Source of the DNA: Actinomycetota bacterium
GTDB taxonomy: Bacteria > Actinomycetota > Thermoleophilia > Solirubrobacterales > Solirubrobacteraceae
NCBI GenBank assembly: GCA_019348575.1
Contig: JAHWJE010000005.1
Location: forward strand, 1-15,549
Direction of reading: 5' to 3'
Length of the DNA stretch: 15,549 nt
Under the pieces are notes generated by a model. The model searched no databases. It worked only from the letters and a program-made list of their open reading frames with translations, and was not told the DNA's origin. Made by a program: the position numbers and the translations under genes. Positions 1 to 8,949 of this stretch are shown one piece after another. Each line of letters starts with the position of its first letter. The stretch's first letter is position 1.

Positions 1-162
1 TTCCGCGCCCGCGGCAGCCCGCCGGCACAGGTCGTGCTCGTCGACGACGTCCACACCACGGGGGCGACGCTGGACGCCTGCGCGCGGGCGCTGCGAAAGG
101 CCGGTTGCCGGCGCATCAGCGCCGTCTCCTGGGCGCGGACGCCGGACGATCGTTCGCATTGA
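1..162 (+). CDS. ComF-family phosphoribosyltransferase, C-terminal end (5' part outside window)
   Basis: The frame is open from base 1 to a TGA at 160-162 and gives 53 residues of a protein that begins upstream. Residues 10-22 read AQVVLVDDVHTTGAT, the PRPP-binding loop of type I phosphoribosyltransferases (hydrophobic strand, two Asp, then TTGAT). In bacteria a short PRTase immediately before hpf and secA is usually the ComF/GntX-type protein, linked to DNA uptake or of unknown function. The tail after the PRPP loop (RALRKAGCRRISAVSWART) also fits ComF ends. A different PRTase cannot be excluded because the zinc-finger N-terminus is not visible. The stop codon lies inside the putative hpf promoter. 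Confidence 0.8.
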   Translation, partial: FRARGSPPAQVVLVDDVHTTGATLDACARALRKAGCRRISAVSWARTPDDRSH

Positions 163-187
163 ATGCGACCGCCGCCGCGCGTACCAT
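159..187 (+). promoter_or_regulatory. Putative sigma70-type promoter of hpf
   Basis: TTGAAT (159-164) and TACCAT (182-187) are separated by exactly 17 bases, and the -10 fits the TANNNT pattern. Transcription would start near 194 and give a leader of about 33 nt containing the hpf ribosome-binding site. The -35 overlaps the stop codon of the upstream PRTase gene, so hpf can be expressed independently of it. This is motif inference only. Confidence 0.5.
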
Positions 188-226
188 CGGTTGCCCGCAC
201 GTCCGTTCGACAGAGAGGACTTCGAG

Positions 227-565
227 ATGCAGATCGAGGTCAAGGGCCGCAACGTCCCGGTCAACGACGAGCTGCGCGAGCTGGTGGAGCGCAAGTTCCG
301 CAAGGTCGCCGCCCAGGTATCCGACCTTGCCCGGCTGGAGGTCGACTTGCGCGAGGAGCGCAACCCCAAGATCGCCGACTCCCAGATCGCTGCCGTGACG
401 CTGTACCTCAAGCGCGCGACGCTGCACGCAGAGGGCGCCTCGCACGAGATGAAGCACGCGATCCGCATCTGCTCAGACGAGCTCGCGCGCCAGGTCAAGC
501 GCGACCGCGACAAGCGCCGGCGCCGCCGCGAGGCGCGCAGCGCCGGACCGCAGCCCGCGGCGTAG
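227..565 (+). CDS. hpf: Ribosome hibernation promoting factor, short form (HPF/RaiA family)
   Basis: This 112-residue protein starts MQIEVKGRNVPVNDELRELV, the classic HPF/YfiA beta-alpha start that binds the small ribosomal subunit near the decoding site and blocks translation in dormancy. ATG 227 is preferred over the in-frame TTG at 191 because AGAGAGGA (212-219) lies 8 nt upstream and residue 1 then matches the family start. The central part (LEVDLREERNPKI, then AAVTLYLKRATLHAEGAS) has the alternating strand pattern of the family. The protein ends in a basic, Arg/Lys-rich tail and lacks the extra dimerisation domain of long HPF, so it should act like a short HPF. It sits 66 bp upstream of secA, a common bacterial neighbour. 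The TAG stop is at 563-565. Confidence 0.93.
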   Translation: MQIEVKGRNVPVNDELRELVERKFRKVAAQVSDLARLEVDLREERNPKIADSQIAAVTLYLKRATLHAEGASHEMKHAIRICSDELARQVKRDRDKRRRRREARSAGPQPAA

Positions 566-631
566 CAGACGCGCCGACAGTTGGATGACGACGCGGCGGG
601 CGCGGCCCGCCGCGTCGGTATCCTGACCCGC

Positions 632-3431
<2,800 letters not shown>

Positions 3432-3442
<11 letters not shown>

Positions 3443-3483
3443 CGCCGTAGCGCGCGACGGCGCAAGCGGGCTGAGCAGCCCGC
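3432..3483 (+). terminator. Tandem GC-rich hairpins at the secA 3' end
   Basis: The first perfect hairpin is ACGGCGC (3432-3438), loop GTA, GCGCCGT (3442-3448); it contains the secA stop codon. The second perfect hairpin is GCGGGCT (3466-3472), loop GAGC, AGCCCGC (3477-3483), followed by a weak TTTCCT stretch. The site lies between convergent genes (the minus-strand gene ends at 3500), so a bidirectional terminator is the simplest reading. No true U-tract is present, so intrinsic termination is inferred from position and folding only. Confidence 0.5.
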
Positions 3484-3499
3484 CCGCGCCGCCGTTTCC

Positions 3500-4099
3500 T
3501 CAGCTCGAGGGCCCCTGCTCGCGAACCTGCTGCGCGCTCTCCTGCGCGCTCTGCTTGAGCTGCTCGCCGTGCTCCTGCGCCGCCTGCTGCGCGGTCTGCG
3601 CAACGTCGTCCTTGGCCTGCTGCGCGTGCTCCTGCACGGTCGACGCGACCTCCTGGGCGACCTGCTTGCCATGCTCGACGGCCTCCTGCCCGGTCTGCAT
3701 CGCCTGCTCCTTGACCTGCTCGGCCATCGGTCCGAGCTTCTCGCTCTCGACGCGCGTGCTCGGGATGAGCATGCCGGCGAGGAAGCCGAACGCGATCGAG
3801 CCGATCGCGAGGCCGAGGGGGTTCTCCTGCGCGATGCTCGCGCCGCGCTTGGCGGCGTGCTTGACGTCGCCGGCGCTCGGCGTCGACTCGTTGGCGGATG
3901 AGCCGCTTGCGCCGATGCGCTCCTTCATCTCGGTCGCCGTTCCGCCGATCCGCTCCTTCACGCCGGTGAACGTGCCGCTCACCTTCTCCTTCGTGCGGGA
4001 CGGGACGTCGGCCTTGTAGCCGATCGCCTCGACGGTGTCGCCCATCCGCTCGCGCGTGTCCTCTATCTCCCGGCGGATCGTGTCTGGGTCTTGGCCCAT
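3500..4099 (-). CDS. DUF3618-domain membrane protein with long coiled-coil tail
   Basis: This 199-residue protein starts at ATG 4099, with a near-perfect Shine-Dalgarno AAGGAGG (4113-4107) 7 nt upstream. Residues 3-40 (DPDTIRREIEDTRERMGDTV, then EAIGYKADVPSRTKEKV) are the hallmark of DUF3618. One membrane segment lies at about 94-113 (PLGLAIGSIAFGFLAGMLIP). The tail, about 120-199, is a Gln/Ala/Glu-rich amphipathic helix of the LEA or apolipoprotein style. The family has no established biochemical function. The gene is third in the minus-strand operon and overlaps the preceding gene by 37 bp, so translational coupling is likely. I infer an envelope or stress role from the operon. The stop is TGA. 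Confidence 0.85.
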   Translation of the reverse strand: MGQDPDTIRREIEDTRERMGDTVEAIGYKADVPSRTKEKVSGTFTGVKERIGGTATEMKERIGASGSSANESTPSAGDVKHAAKRGASIAQENPLGLAIGSIAFGFLAGMLIPSTRVESEKLGPMAEQVKEQAMQTGQEAVEHGKQVAQEVASTVQEHAQQAKDDVAQTAQQAAQEHGEQLKQSAQESAQQVREQGPSS

Positions 4100-4482
4100 T
4101 CGACGTCCTCCTTCACTGATTCGACGGTTTGCTCGGGGGCAGCAGGCGCCGCCTCCTGGATCTTGTCCGTGCCCTGCTGAGCAAGGACGGCGGCGACGGC
4201 GCCGTAGGCGAGTGCGACGATCAGCGCCGCCAGCCAGACGTGGTCGACCGCGGTCGCCAGCAGCGCGATGAGGCACGCGGTGATCGCGCCGAACGCGCCC
4301 AGCCCGAAGAGCGCTCCGGCGCCGATGAAGCCGGCGCCGAGGCCGGCGTGCTTGCCCTTCTGCGCCATCTCGGCCTTGGCGAGCTCGAGCTCCTGCTTGA
4401 CGAGCGTCGACGTCTCCTGCGAGAGCTGCTTGAGCAGCTCGCCGACCGGCCGGTCGCGAAGGTCGTCGTGTGCGGGAGGCAT
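4063..4482 (-). CDS. Phage-holin-family (Actinobacterial Holin-X/YqjE-like) membrane protein
   Basis: This 139-residue protein starts at ATG 4482, directly abutting the TAG of the gene before it (TAGATG). Residues 9-45 (RDRPVGELLKQLSQETSTLV, then KQELELAKAEMAQKGK) form the characteristic amphipathic N-terminal helix of the PF07332 family. Two membrane segments follow at about 48-76 (Gly/Ala-rich) and 82-101, then a polar tail. The family takes its name from phage holins, but these chromosomal members occur with DUF883/DUF3618-like proteins and are not lysis genes; E. coli YqjE is the best-known relative. I see no phage gene around it. It probably works at the inner membrane with its two operon partners; the function is unproven. 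Confidence 0.85.
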   Translation of the reverse strand: MPPAHDDLRDRPVGELLKQLSQETSTLVKQELELAKAEMAQKGKHAGLGAGFIGAGALFGLGAFGAITACLIALLATAVDHVWLAALIVALAYGAVAAVLAQQGTDKIQEAAPAAPEQTVESVKEDVEWAKTQTRSAGR

Positions 4483-5055
4483 CTACTGGCTCCCGAGGCT
4501 CGTCGCGCGCCCGTCGTCGAGCGCTGGGTCGACGGCGGCTCCGTGCGCGGTCTGCGCGGCGACCTGCGAGGTCGGCGCGATCGGCGCCGGCGGCGTGCCC
4601 GGCGCCAGCTGCGCATGCTGCTGGTAGCGACCGGCGCTGGACGCCTTCAAAAACCGCGACGCCGCGAGTCCGAGCGCGATGCCGCCCGCCACGACCGCCC
4701 ACGGACGCCGACGGGCGAAGTCCTCAGCATCGCTGAGGATCCGGTCGGCGTCGGACTGCTTGAGGTACGACCCGATCTGCTCGGTGCGCTGCGCTGCCTG
4801 CTCGGCGACCTGCGCCGGCTTGTCCTTGCCCTGCTCGCGCAGCTGCTGCGCGACGGTGCGGATGTCGCCGGCCTGGCTCGAAAGCTGCTCACCGGCCTGC
4901 GTGCTGCGCCGGTCGACCTGCCCGCGAACTCGCTCGCGCGCCTGCCCGGCTGCGTTCTGCGCCTGCTGCTGTGCCTGCTGTGCGGCCTCCTGGACCTTCT
5001 GCTGCGGCTGCTCTCCGGCGGAACCGTCCGCCCTGGTCTGCTCACCTATGGCCAC
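4483..5055 (-). CDS. Coiled-coil single-TM protein, YqjD/ElaB-like in layout
   Basis: This 190-residue protein starts at GTG 5055; a perfect AAAGGAGG (5068-5061) 5 nt upstream decides the start. Residues 15-100 are Gln/Ala-rich and helical (QQKVQEAAQQAQQQAQNAAG). Residues 116-135 read RRRPWAVVAGGIALGLAASR, an Arg-rich boundary, a Pro-Trp pair and a Gly-rich membrane helix. That arrangement matches the C-terminal anchor of YqjD/ElaB/DUF883 proteins, known in E. coli as ribosome-associated inner-membrane proteins of stationary phase. Unlike them, this protein has a further Pro/Ala-rich tail of 55 residues. I do not recognise a precise family, so the YqjD comparison is by layout, not demonstrated homology. 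It is the first gene of the operon. Confidence 0.7.
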   Translation of the reverse strand: MAIGEQTRADGSAGEQPQQKVQEAAQQAQQQAQNAAGQARERVRGQVDRRSTQAGEQLSSQAGDIRTVAQQLREQGKDKPAQVAEQAAQRTEQIGSYLKQSDADRILSDAEDFARRRPWAVVAGGIALGLAASRFLKASSAGRYQQHAQLAPGTPPAPIAPTSQVAAQTAHGAAVDPALDDGRATSLGSQ

Positions 5056-5119
5056 AGGCTCCTCCTTTCCTCTGAAGTTCGATCACCTACCGCCGGTGTG
5101 TCGGGCGGCTGATCACGGG

Positions 5120-5144
5120 TGACCCGCAATCGTGAGGCTGAAAC
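5120..5144 (-). promoter_or_regulatory. Possible SigB/SigF-like promoter of the membrane-protein operon
   Basis: On the minus strand GTTTCA (5144-5139) is followed after 13 bases by GGGTCA (5125-5120). The general-stress sigma factors SigB/SigF recognise GTTTAA, 12-14 bases, GGGTAT, so the spacing is right, with one mismatch in the -35 and two in the -10. A start near 5113 would give a leader of about 58 nt to the GTG at 5055. The rest of the 280-base gap 5056-5335 shows only the ribosome-binding site and a weak minus-strand frame. Confidence 0.3.
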
Positions 5145-5335
5145 GCGAACCGCAAGGCGAGCGCCGAAGACGGAGTGCCTGGGCGCCAGAAGGTCACGGC
5201 AGATCCGTCCGGGGCCGATCGCCGCTCCGGCGGGCTCGCGCACGAGGTCCGCGGCGACCAGCTGGTCGAGCACGTCCGTTGCCGGCGGCGCTCTGACCGG
5301 GTTTGGCATCGCCGGCTTTGGGCCATCATTTCCCC

Positions 5336-5665
5336 GTGGCGATGCGGCTGGTGGTGGACAACAGCACGGGAGGCGACGAGCAGCTGGCGGCGAGCGTGGC
5401 CGACGGGCTGCGCGCCCGTGGCTACGCCGTCGAGGTGCGCGAGCCCGAGGCCGCGTCGATGTTCGACACCTCGGTGCACCTCGTCTCCACGGGGATCGTG
5501 CTGCGCGTCGACGAGCGCCCGGAGCATTCGGCGCTCGGCGAGATCTCCGAGGTCGTGCGCAGCGCGCTCATGCGCCATCCCAGTCAGCGCCGGCGCACGC
5601 GCGCGGTGCCGCTCGCGGTGGGGCCGGGCGGGCAGGTGCTGACCTGGATCGACGTGTTCGACTGA
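5336..5665 (+). CDS. Conserved-looking small protein of unknown function
   Basis: I do not recognise this protein. It is 109 residues from GTG 5336, or 107 from ATG 5342 (MRLVVDNSTGGDEQLAASVA). It has alternating strands and helices, no signal peptide and no membrane segment, and looks like a compact alpha/beta cytosolic domain: strand, helix (ADGLRARGYAVEVREPE), strand (VHLVSTGIVLRV), helix (SALGEISEVVRSALMRH), strand (VPLAVGPGGQVLTWIDVFD). Codon choice is strongly GC-biased at the third position, which supports real coding. No Shine-Dalgarno is visible. A CATCAT (5324-5329) ends 6 nt before the GTG, with TTGGCA upstream at 5303-5308 (15-base spacing), suggesting a leaderless transcript. It stands alone and converges on the NYN gene. 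Confidence 0.7.
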   Translation: MAMRLVVDNSTGGDEQLAASVADGLRARGYAVEVREPEAASMFDTSVHLVSTGIVLRVDERPEHSALGEISEVVRSALMRHPSQRRRTRAVPLAVGPGGQVLTWIDVFD

Positions 5666-5676
5666 AGTGCCGGTCC

Positions 5677-5708
5677 AGTGGGCCGCCCACAAAGCTGGGC
5701 GACCCACT
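5677..5708. terminator. Bidirectional terminator hairpin between convergent genes
   Basis: Two 13-base arms, 5677-5689 and 5696-5708, flank a 6-base loop (CAAAGC). They pair at 12 of 13 positions. The single odd position is C-A in plus-strand RNA but a G-U wobble in minus-strand RNA, so the hairpin is slightly stronger for the minus-strand gene, whose TAG stop lies inside it. It sits 12 bp after the stop of the plus-strand gene. Confidence 0.65.
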
Positions 5709-6087
5709 AGCGTCGCGCGGCGTCGATCTCGGCGCGGAACGCCGCCGCTGGGTAGACGCTCGCCCCCGCCGCGCTGACCTGCTGGGCGAGCACGCCGTCG
5801 GACGTGACGACGCGCACCGAGCTCGGGTCGGGCTCCGCGCGCACGCGCCGCACGATCTCGTCGTCGGCCGAGTTCGGCCGCGGGCGCTGGGCGTGCGCGA
5901 CCTCGACGACGCTCGAGCGGATCGGCGGGCGCGGCGGCTGCTCGAAGACGACGGTGACGTCGTCGCCGCCGGCCGCCGACCAGCGCTCGAGCAGGTCGAC
6001 GAGGTGCACCATCGCCGCATGGCGGTCGCGCCACCAGCCGTCGGGGCGCGTGCCGATCACGTTCATGCCGTCGACGATCCAGCGCAT
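5707..6087 (-). CDS. NYN-domain (YacP-like) predicted endoribonuclease
   Basis: This 126-residue protein starts at ATG 6087, giving MRWIVDGMNVIGTRPDGWWR. That is the signature start of YacP/Rae1-like NYN (PIN-fold) nucleases, with Asp6 and Asn9 at the metal site. The further acidic residues expected of the fold are Asp75-Asp76-Glu77 (NSADDEIVRRV) and Asp97 (VVTSDGVLA). Family members cut RNA; B. subtilis Rae1 cleaves mRNA on the ribosome. The length matches a single-domain member. It begins 13 bp after rtcB ends, so the two are almost certainly co-transcribed and this may be an RNA cut-and-repair pair. An upstream in-frame ATG at 6147 would overlap rtcB and add unconserved residues. Confidence 0.88.
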   Translation of the reverse strand: MRWIVDGMNVIGTRPDGWWRDRHAAMVHLVDLLERWSAAGGDDVTVVFEQPPRPPIRSSVVEVAHAQRPRPNSADDEIVRRVRAEPDPSSVRVVTSDGVLAQQVSAAGASVYPAAAFRAEIDAARR

Positions 6088-6100
6088 CGCGGGCCGCCTG

Positions 6101-7438
6101 CTAGTCCTTGTAGGGATCGAACGTGTCGGCGGCGGCCATCGCCACACCGATCGGCGTGAGCCGGTGCAGGATCTCGATCGTGTCGCCGTGCGCGGCGAGC
6201 ACGGCGTCCAGACGCTTGTAGGCCGCGGGCGCCTCGTCCGCCGCGCCGCCGCGCAGCTCGATGCCGCCGCCGGCGAGCTGCGCCCGCACGGCGTCGAAGT
6301 CGATCTCGCCCTGCTTGATGCGCCCGCGGCGCTTGGTCATGCGGCCCTTCGGGTGGCGCTCGCACAGCGTGAAGTGCTGATCGGCGCCGACGCCCGCGCG
6401 CTCGCGCTCGTGGCGGTACTGCGCCCAGGTGACCCACGTGTCGCAGTCGCGCTCGCTGCACTCCGCGCGGTTGCCCATCCGCCCCGCGGCCTTCGTCCGC
6501 GACATCACGCGTCCGGCGCCGTGGACCGTCGAGTACAGCAGCCCGGCGCCGTCCTCGCTGTCGGTGCCGCGCAGGATCACGGACGGCTCGCCCATCGTCG
6601 CGCCGACGAACCCCTCCTGTCCCGGGAAGGCGGGCGTGCAGCCCTTGCGGATCACCCAGACGTCGGTGCCCATGTGCTGCTCGCGCCAGGCGAAGTTGTG
6701 GTGGTTGTGCACCTCGTAGGTGGACGTCGCCCCGAGGATCTCGAGCACCTTGCCGACGACGACGTCGCGCCCGGCGTAGGCGTACTCGCCGGCGAGATTC
6801 ATCGCGGCGATGTAGTCCTGGCCGAGCGCGGAGTCGACGTGCAGCAGCACGGGCGGCGAGTCCATCTCGCCGTCGGCGCCGCGCTCGGTGAACGCCCGCC
6901 CGGCGGCGAGTGCGAGGAAGCCCGACGCCGTCTTGTGCCCGAACCCGCGCGAGCCGAAGTGCACGCCGACCCAGACGAACCCGTCGTCCCCGGCGAAGAG
7001 GTCGACGTAGTGGTTGCCCGCGCCGACCGTGCCGAGCTGGTCGCGCGCCATCTGCACGAGCTTGCGCTGCGGGCGGAACTGCGCCTCGGCGATGGCGTCG
7101 AGCACCGGGTGCTCGACGGGCTCTGCGTTGCGTCGCCCGACGCCGAACGAGATGCGCCTGAAGACGTCGTCCATGATGCGGGGCAGGTCGGGGCGAACCT
7201 CGTCGACGAGGACGTCGGTGCGGACGGCCTTGTTTCCGCACGCGATGTCGTAGCCGACGCCGCTCGGCGAGATGTGCTCGGGATAGGCCAGCACGCCGCC
7301 GATCGGCTGCGAGTAGCCGACGTGGCCGTCGGCGCAGATCGCGGCCGCGACGGCGTCGCCGGCCTCGGCGCAGCGGCGCAGCTGCTCCACCGCGCGCGCC
7401 TCGACGTCGCCCTTGACCGCGATCGGGATCTCACCCAT
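6101..7438 (-). CDS. rtcB: RNA-splicing ligase RtcB family protein
   Basis: This 445-residue protein starts at ATG 7438, preceded at 9 nt by a weak AGG. RtcB joins 2',3'-cyclic-phosphate (3'-phosphate) and 5'-OH RNA ends using GTP and Mn2+. Family motifs appear in order: ADGHVGYSQPIGG (36-48), GVGYDIACGNKAV with metal Cys68, GAGNHYVDL (139-147), VHFGSRGFGHK (159-169), EVHNHHNFA (242-250) and VHGAGR with the guanylylated His at 306. After this His there is an insert of about 60 residues containing C327-x4-C332 and C359-x2-H362, followed by a short C-terminal part ending DPYKD. It belongs to the short RtcB-like branch rather than the archetypal 480-residue form, so tRNA repair is likely but not certain. 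It heads the operon with the NYN nuclease. Confidence 0.92.
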   Translation of the reverse strand: MGEIPIAVKGDVEARAVEQLRRCAEAGDAVAAAICADGHVGYSQPIGGVLAYPEHISPSGVGYDIACGNKAVRTDVLVDEVRPDLPRIMDDVFRRISFGVGRRNAEPVEHPVLDAIAEAQFRPQRKLVQMARDQLGTVGAGNHYVDLFAGDDGFVWVGVHFGSRGFGHKTASGFLALAAGRAFTERGADGEMDSPPVLLHVDSALGQDYIAAMNLAGEYAYAGRDVVVGKVLEILGATSTYEVHNHHNFAWREQHMGTDVWVIRKGCTPAFPGQEGFVGATMGEPSVILRGTDSEDGAGLLYSTVHGAGRVMSRTKAAGRMGNRAECSERDCDTWVTWAQYRHERERAGVGADQHFTLCERHPKGRMTKRRGRIKQGEIDFDAVRAQLAGGGIELRGGAADEAPAAYKRLDAVLAAHGDTIEILHRLTPIGVAMAAADTFDPYKD

Positions 7439-7481
7439 GCAGCACATCCTGACCGGCCGGCAGGCGCGTGGCCAGCCGGAC

Positions 7482-7506
7482 TCGAACCGCGCCGGCGTCG
7501 GTTCGA
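7482..7506. promoter_or_regulatory. Perfect inverted repeat in the rtcB divergent promoter region
   Basis: TCGAACCG (7482-7489) and CGGTTCGA (7499-7506) are perfect inverse complements separated by 9 bases, and the spacer itself contains CGCCGGCG. The right arm also overlaps a 10-base palindrome GGTTCGAACC (7500-7509). The element lies 44 bp upstream of the rtcB start, between rtcB and the divergent genes. It could be an operator for a dimeric regulator or a hairpin in the rtcB leader. Confidence 0.45.
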
Positions 7507-7543
7507 ACCCACGCAGCGCGACGGCCCTGATCAGAAGCAGCTC

Positions 7544-7572
7544 TTGCGCGCAGCCCCCGCGTGCTTTACGGT
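7544..7572 (+). promoter_or_regulatory. Putative promoter of the small ORF and coiled-coil gene
   Basis: TTGCGC (7544-7549) and TACGGT (7567-7572) have a 17-base spacer. The predicted start, near 7579, is only about 4 nt before the ATG at 7583, which would make that message essentially leaderless. No Shine-Dalgarno precedes 7583, consistent with this. Confidence 0.45.
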
Positions 7573-7582
7573 AACTCCCGCG

Positions 7583-7705
7583 ATGACCTCCATGGCCAAC
7601 ACCTCGTACACGCTGATCGGCGCCACGTTCGCTGCCGAGCGCGTCTCGTGCCGGCCGCAGCCGGAGCTCGCACAGCGCACCGACGACGCGGCCAGCGGCG
7701 CCTAG
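7583..7705 (+). CDS. Small protein of 40 residues, unknown
   Basis: A short frame from ATG 7583 to TAG 7703-7705 starts MTSMANTSYTLIGATFAAER and ends AQRTDDAASGA. I do not recognise it. A good -10 element ends 10 nt before its ATG. The next gene has its own ribosome-binding site and starts 15 bp after its stop, so the two look like one transcript. The peptide has no obvious membrane segment and one Cys. A leader-peptide role or a decayed N-terminus of the following gene are alternatives. Confidence 0.4.
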   Translation: MTSMANTSYTLIGATFAAERVSCRPQPELAQRTDDAASGA

Positions 7706-7720
7706 CGGGAGGTCACTCAC

Positions 7721-8905
7721 ATGGCTCCCGCGACGCTCGCGGGAGCTGCGCTCCAGGCCCGGAAGGGGCGTGGAACGGCGTGGGACCGCGACTTGATCAT
7801 CATCGCCATCCGCGAATGGGTGGCCACATACGGCGAGCCGCCCCGCGCGGCCGACTGGAACCCGTCCTCGGCGAAGTGGTCCGGGCAGCTGTGGCGCGTC
7901 GAGCGCTACCGCGCCGGCCGGGCCGACGGGTCGCCCTGGCCGGCGCTGAACTCGGCCAAGCGCCCCTTCGGAGGGTCGCTCAACGAGGCGATCCGGGCGG
8001 CGGGCTTCGAGCCGGCCAAGCCGGGACCGCGGCGGCGCACCGACGTCGACCCCGAGCAGGCGCACCGGGCCGTCACGAGCCCCGAGGCACGCGCGATGGT
8101 CGCTGCGGCACTTGCGCAGGCGCGCGAGGCCGAGCGCCGCATCGCGCAGCTCGAGGGCCGGCTCGAGCGGGCCGGTGAGCGTGCGGACCGAGTGATCGCC
8201 GAGCGCGACGCGGCACGCCGCTCCGGCCGCCGGGCATCCGCCAACCCCAAGGTCGTACGTGAGCGTGTCGTCGACGACGCCGCGGTCGCCCGCGCGCAGC
8301 GCCGGGCGGTCAAGGCGGAGGCGAAGGCCGACGTGGCGGTCCGCGACGCCCGCGAGAAGACCGCGGAGGCGCGGATGGACGCGGCCGAGGCGCGCACGGC
8401 TGCCAAGCGGATGGCGGCGAAGCTCGAGCGGGCGGAGGCGACGATCGGGACGCTGCGCGGTGAGCGCCGCGAGCTCAAGCTGGCGCAGGACCGGCTGGCG
8501 GACGAGCTCGTGGTGGCGCAGCGCCTGCTCGAGCGCGCACGTGCCGAGGCCGAGCGGACCCCCGCGGTCGTCAGCGTCCGCGAAGAGGCGCCCGAGGCGG
8601 GCGAGGTGCGGGTTGCGCAGGCCGCCGCCGCGCGCGATCGTCGCGCCGCCAACGAGGCCGAGCTGCGTGCCGCCCGCGCCGAGCGCGAGCTGCGGGAGAC
8701 CGTGGCCGCGCTGCGCGGAGAGGCGCGCCGCCTGACCGCCGCCGAGCTCGCCGAGCTGCGCACGAACGGCCCTGGGGGCCCCGCCGTGATGGCGGAGGCG
8801 CTGAAGGCGCTCGCCGCGGCTCGCCGCACGAACAACCCGGCGCGCATGCAGGACGCCCTGCGGCGCGTCGCGCAAGCCGCCGTCACGTGGCAGGAGCGGA
8901 TCTAG
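7721..8905 (+). CDS. HNH-associated-repeat plus long coiled-coil protein
   Basis: This 394-residue protein starts at ATG 7721, with GGGAGG (7707-7712) 8 nt upstream. Residues 18-98 look like the DNA-binding HNH-associated repeat found beside homing-type endonucleases: a Trp-Asp start, REWVATYGEPPRAADWN, a variable loop, then FGGSLNEAIRAAGFEPAKPG. About 115-345 is highly charged Ala/Arg/Glu coiled coil with few breaks, and the last 40 residues (ALKALAAARRTNNPARMQDA, then LRRVAQAA) form a small helical end. There is no catalytic HNH motif, signal peptide or membrane segment. I infer a DNA-binding scaffolding or regulatory protein; the exact function is unknown. The long coiled coil makes homology searches prone to false hits. 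Confidence 0.8.
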   Translation: MAPATLAGAALQARKGRGTAWDRDLIIIAIREWVATYGEPPRAADWNPSSAKWSGQLWRVERYRAGRADGSPWPALNSAKRPFGGSLNEAIRAAGFEPAKPGPRRRTDVDPEQAHRAVTSPEARAMVAAALAQAREAERRIAQLEGRLERAGERADRVIAERDAARRSGRRASANPKVVRERVVDDAAVARAQRRAVKAEAKADVAVRDAREKTAEARMDAAEARTAAKRMAAKLERAEATIGTLRGERRELKLAQDRLADELVVAQRLLERARAEAERTPAVVSVREEAPEAGEVRVAQAAAARDRRAANEAELRAARAERELRETVAALRGEARRLTAAELAELRTNGPGGPAVMAEALKALAAARRTNNPARMQDALRRVAQAAVTWQERI

Positions 8906-8949
8906 CGAGGTCCGTTCCTGCCGCTGCGGGGCCCTGCGATCTGCAGCAG

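Noticed and set aside
4063..4482. Prophage lysis gene (holin)
   Set aside because: The family name contains 'phage holin', but the operon context, cytoplasmic amphipathic helix and absence of any phage gene point to a chromosomal YqjE-like protein.
5070..5309. Minus-strand frame beginning MPNPVRAPPATDVLDQLVAA
   Set aside because: DVLDQLVAADLVR resembles a short piece of large LuxR-type regulators, but the similarity ends after about 15 residues and the rest has poor codon bias; not enough to call a gene or relic.
7482..7506. LexA/SOS box
   Set aside because: The half-sites CGAAC and GTTCG are present, but the actinobacterial SOS box has a 4-base spacer and here it is much longer.
7455..7530. 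Possible tRNA upstream of rtcB (GGTTCGAGTCC-like and GGTTCGAACC words on the minus strand)
   Set aside because: T-loop-like words occur twice, but the T-stems pair at only 1-3 positions and no matching acceptor or anticodon arm can be drawn.
7439..8875. Long upstream extension of the rtcB frame, antisense to the coiled-coil gene
   Set aside because: RtcB homology begins at the ATG at 7438; the extension is low-complexity shadow coding opposite a gene with its own ribosome-binding site.
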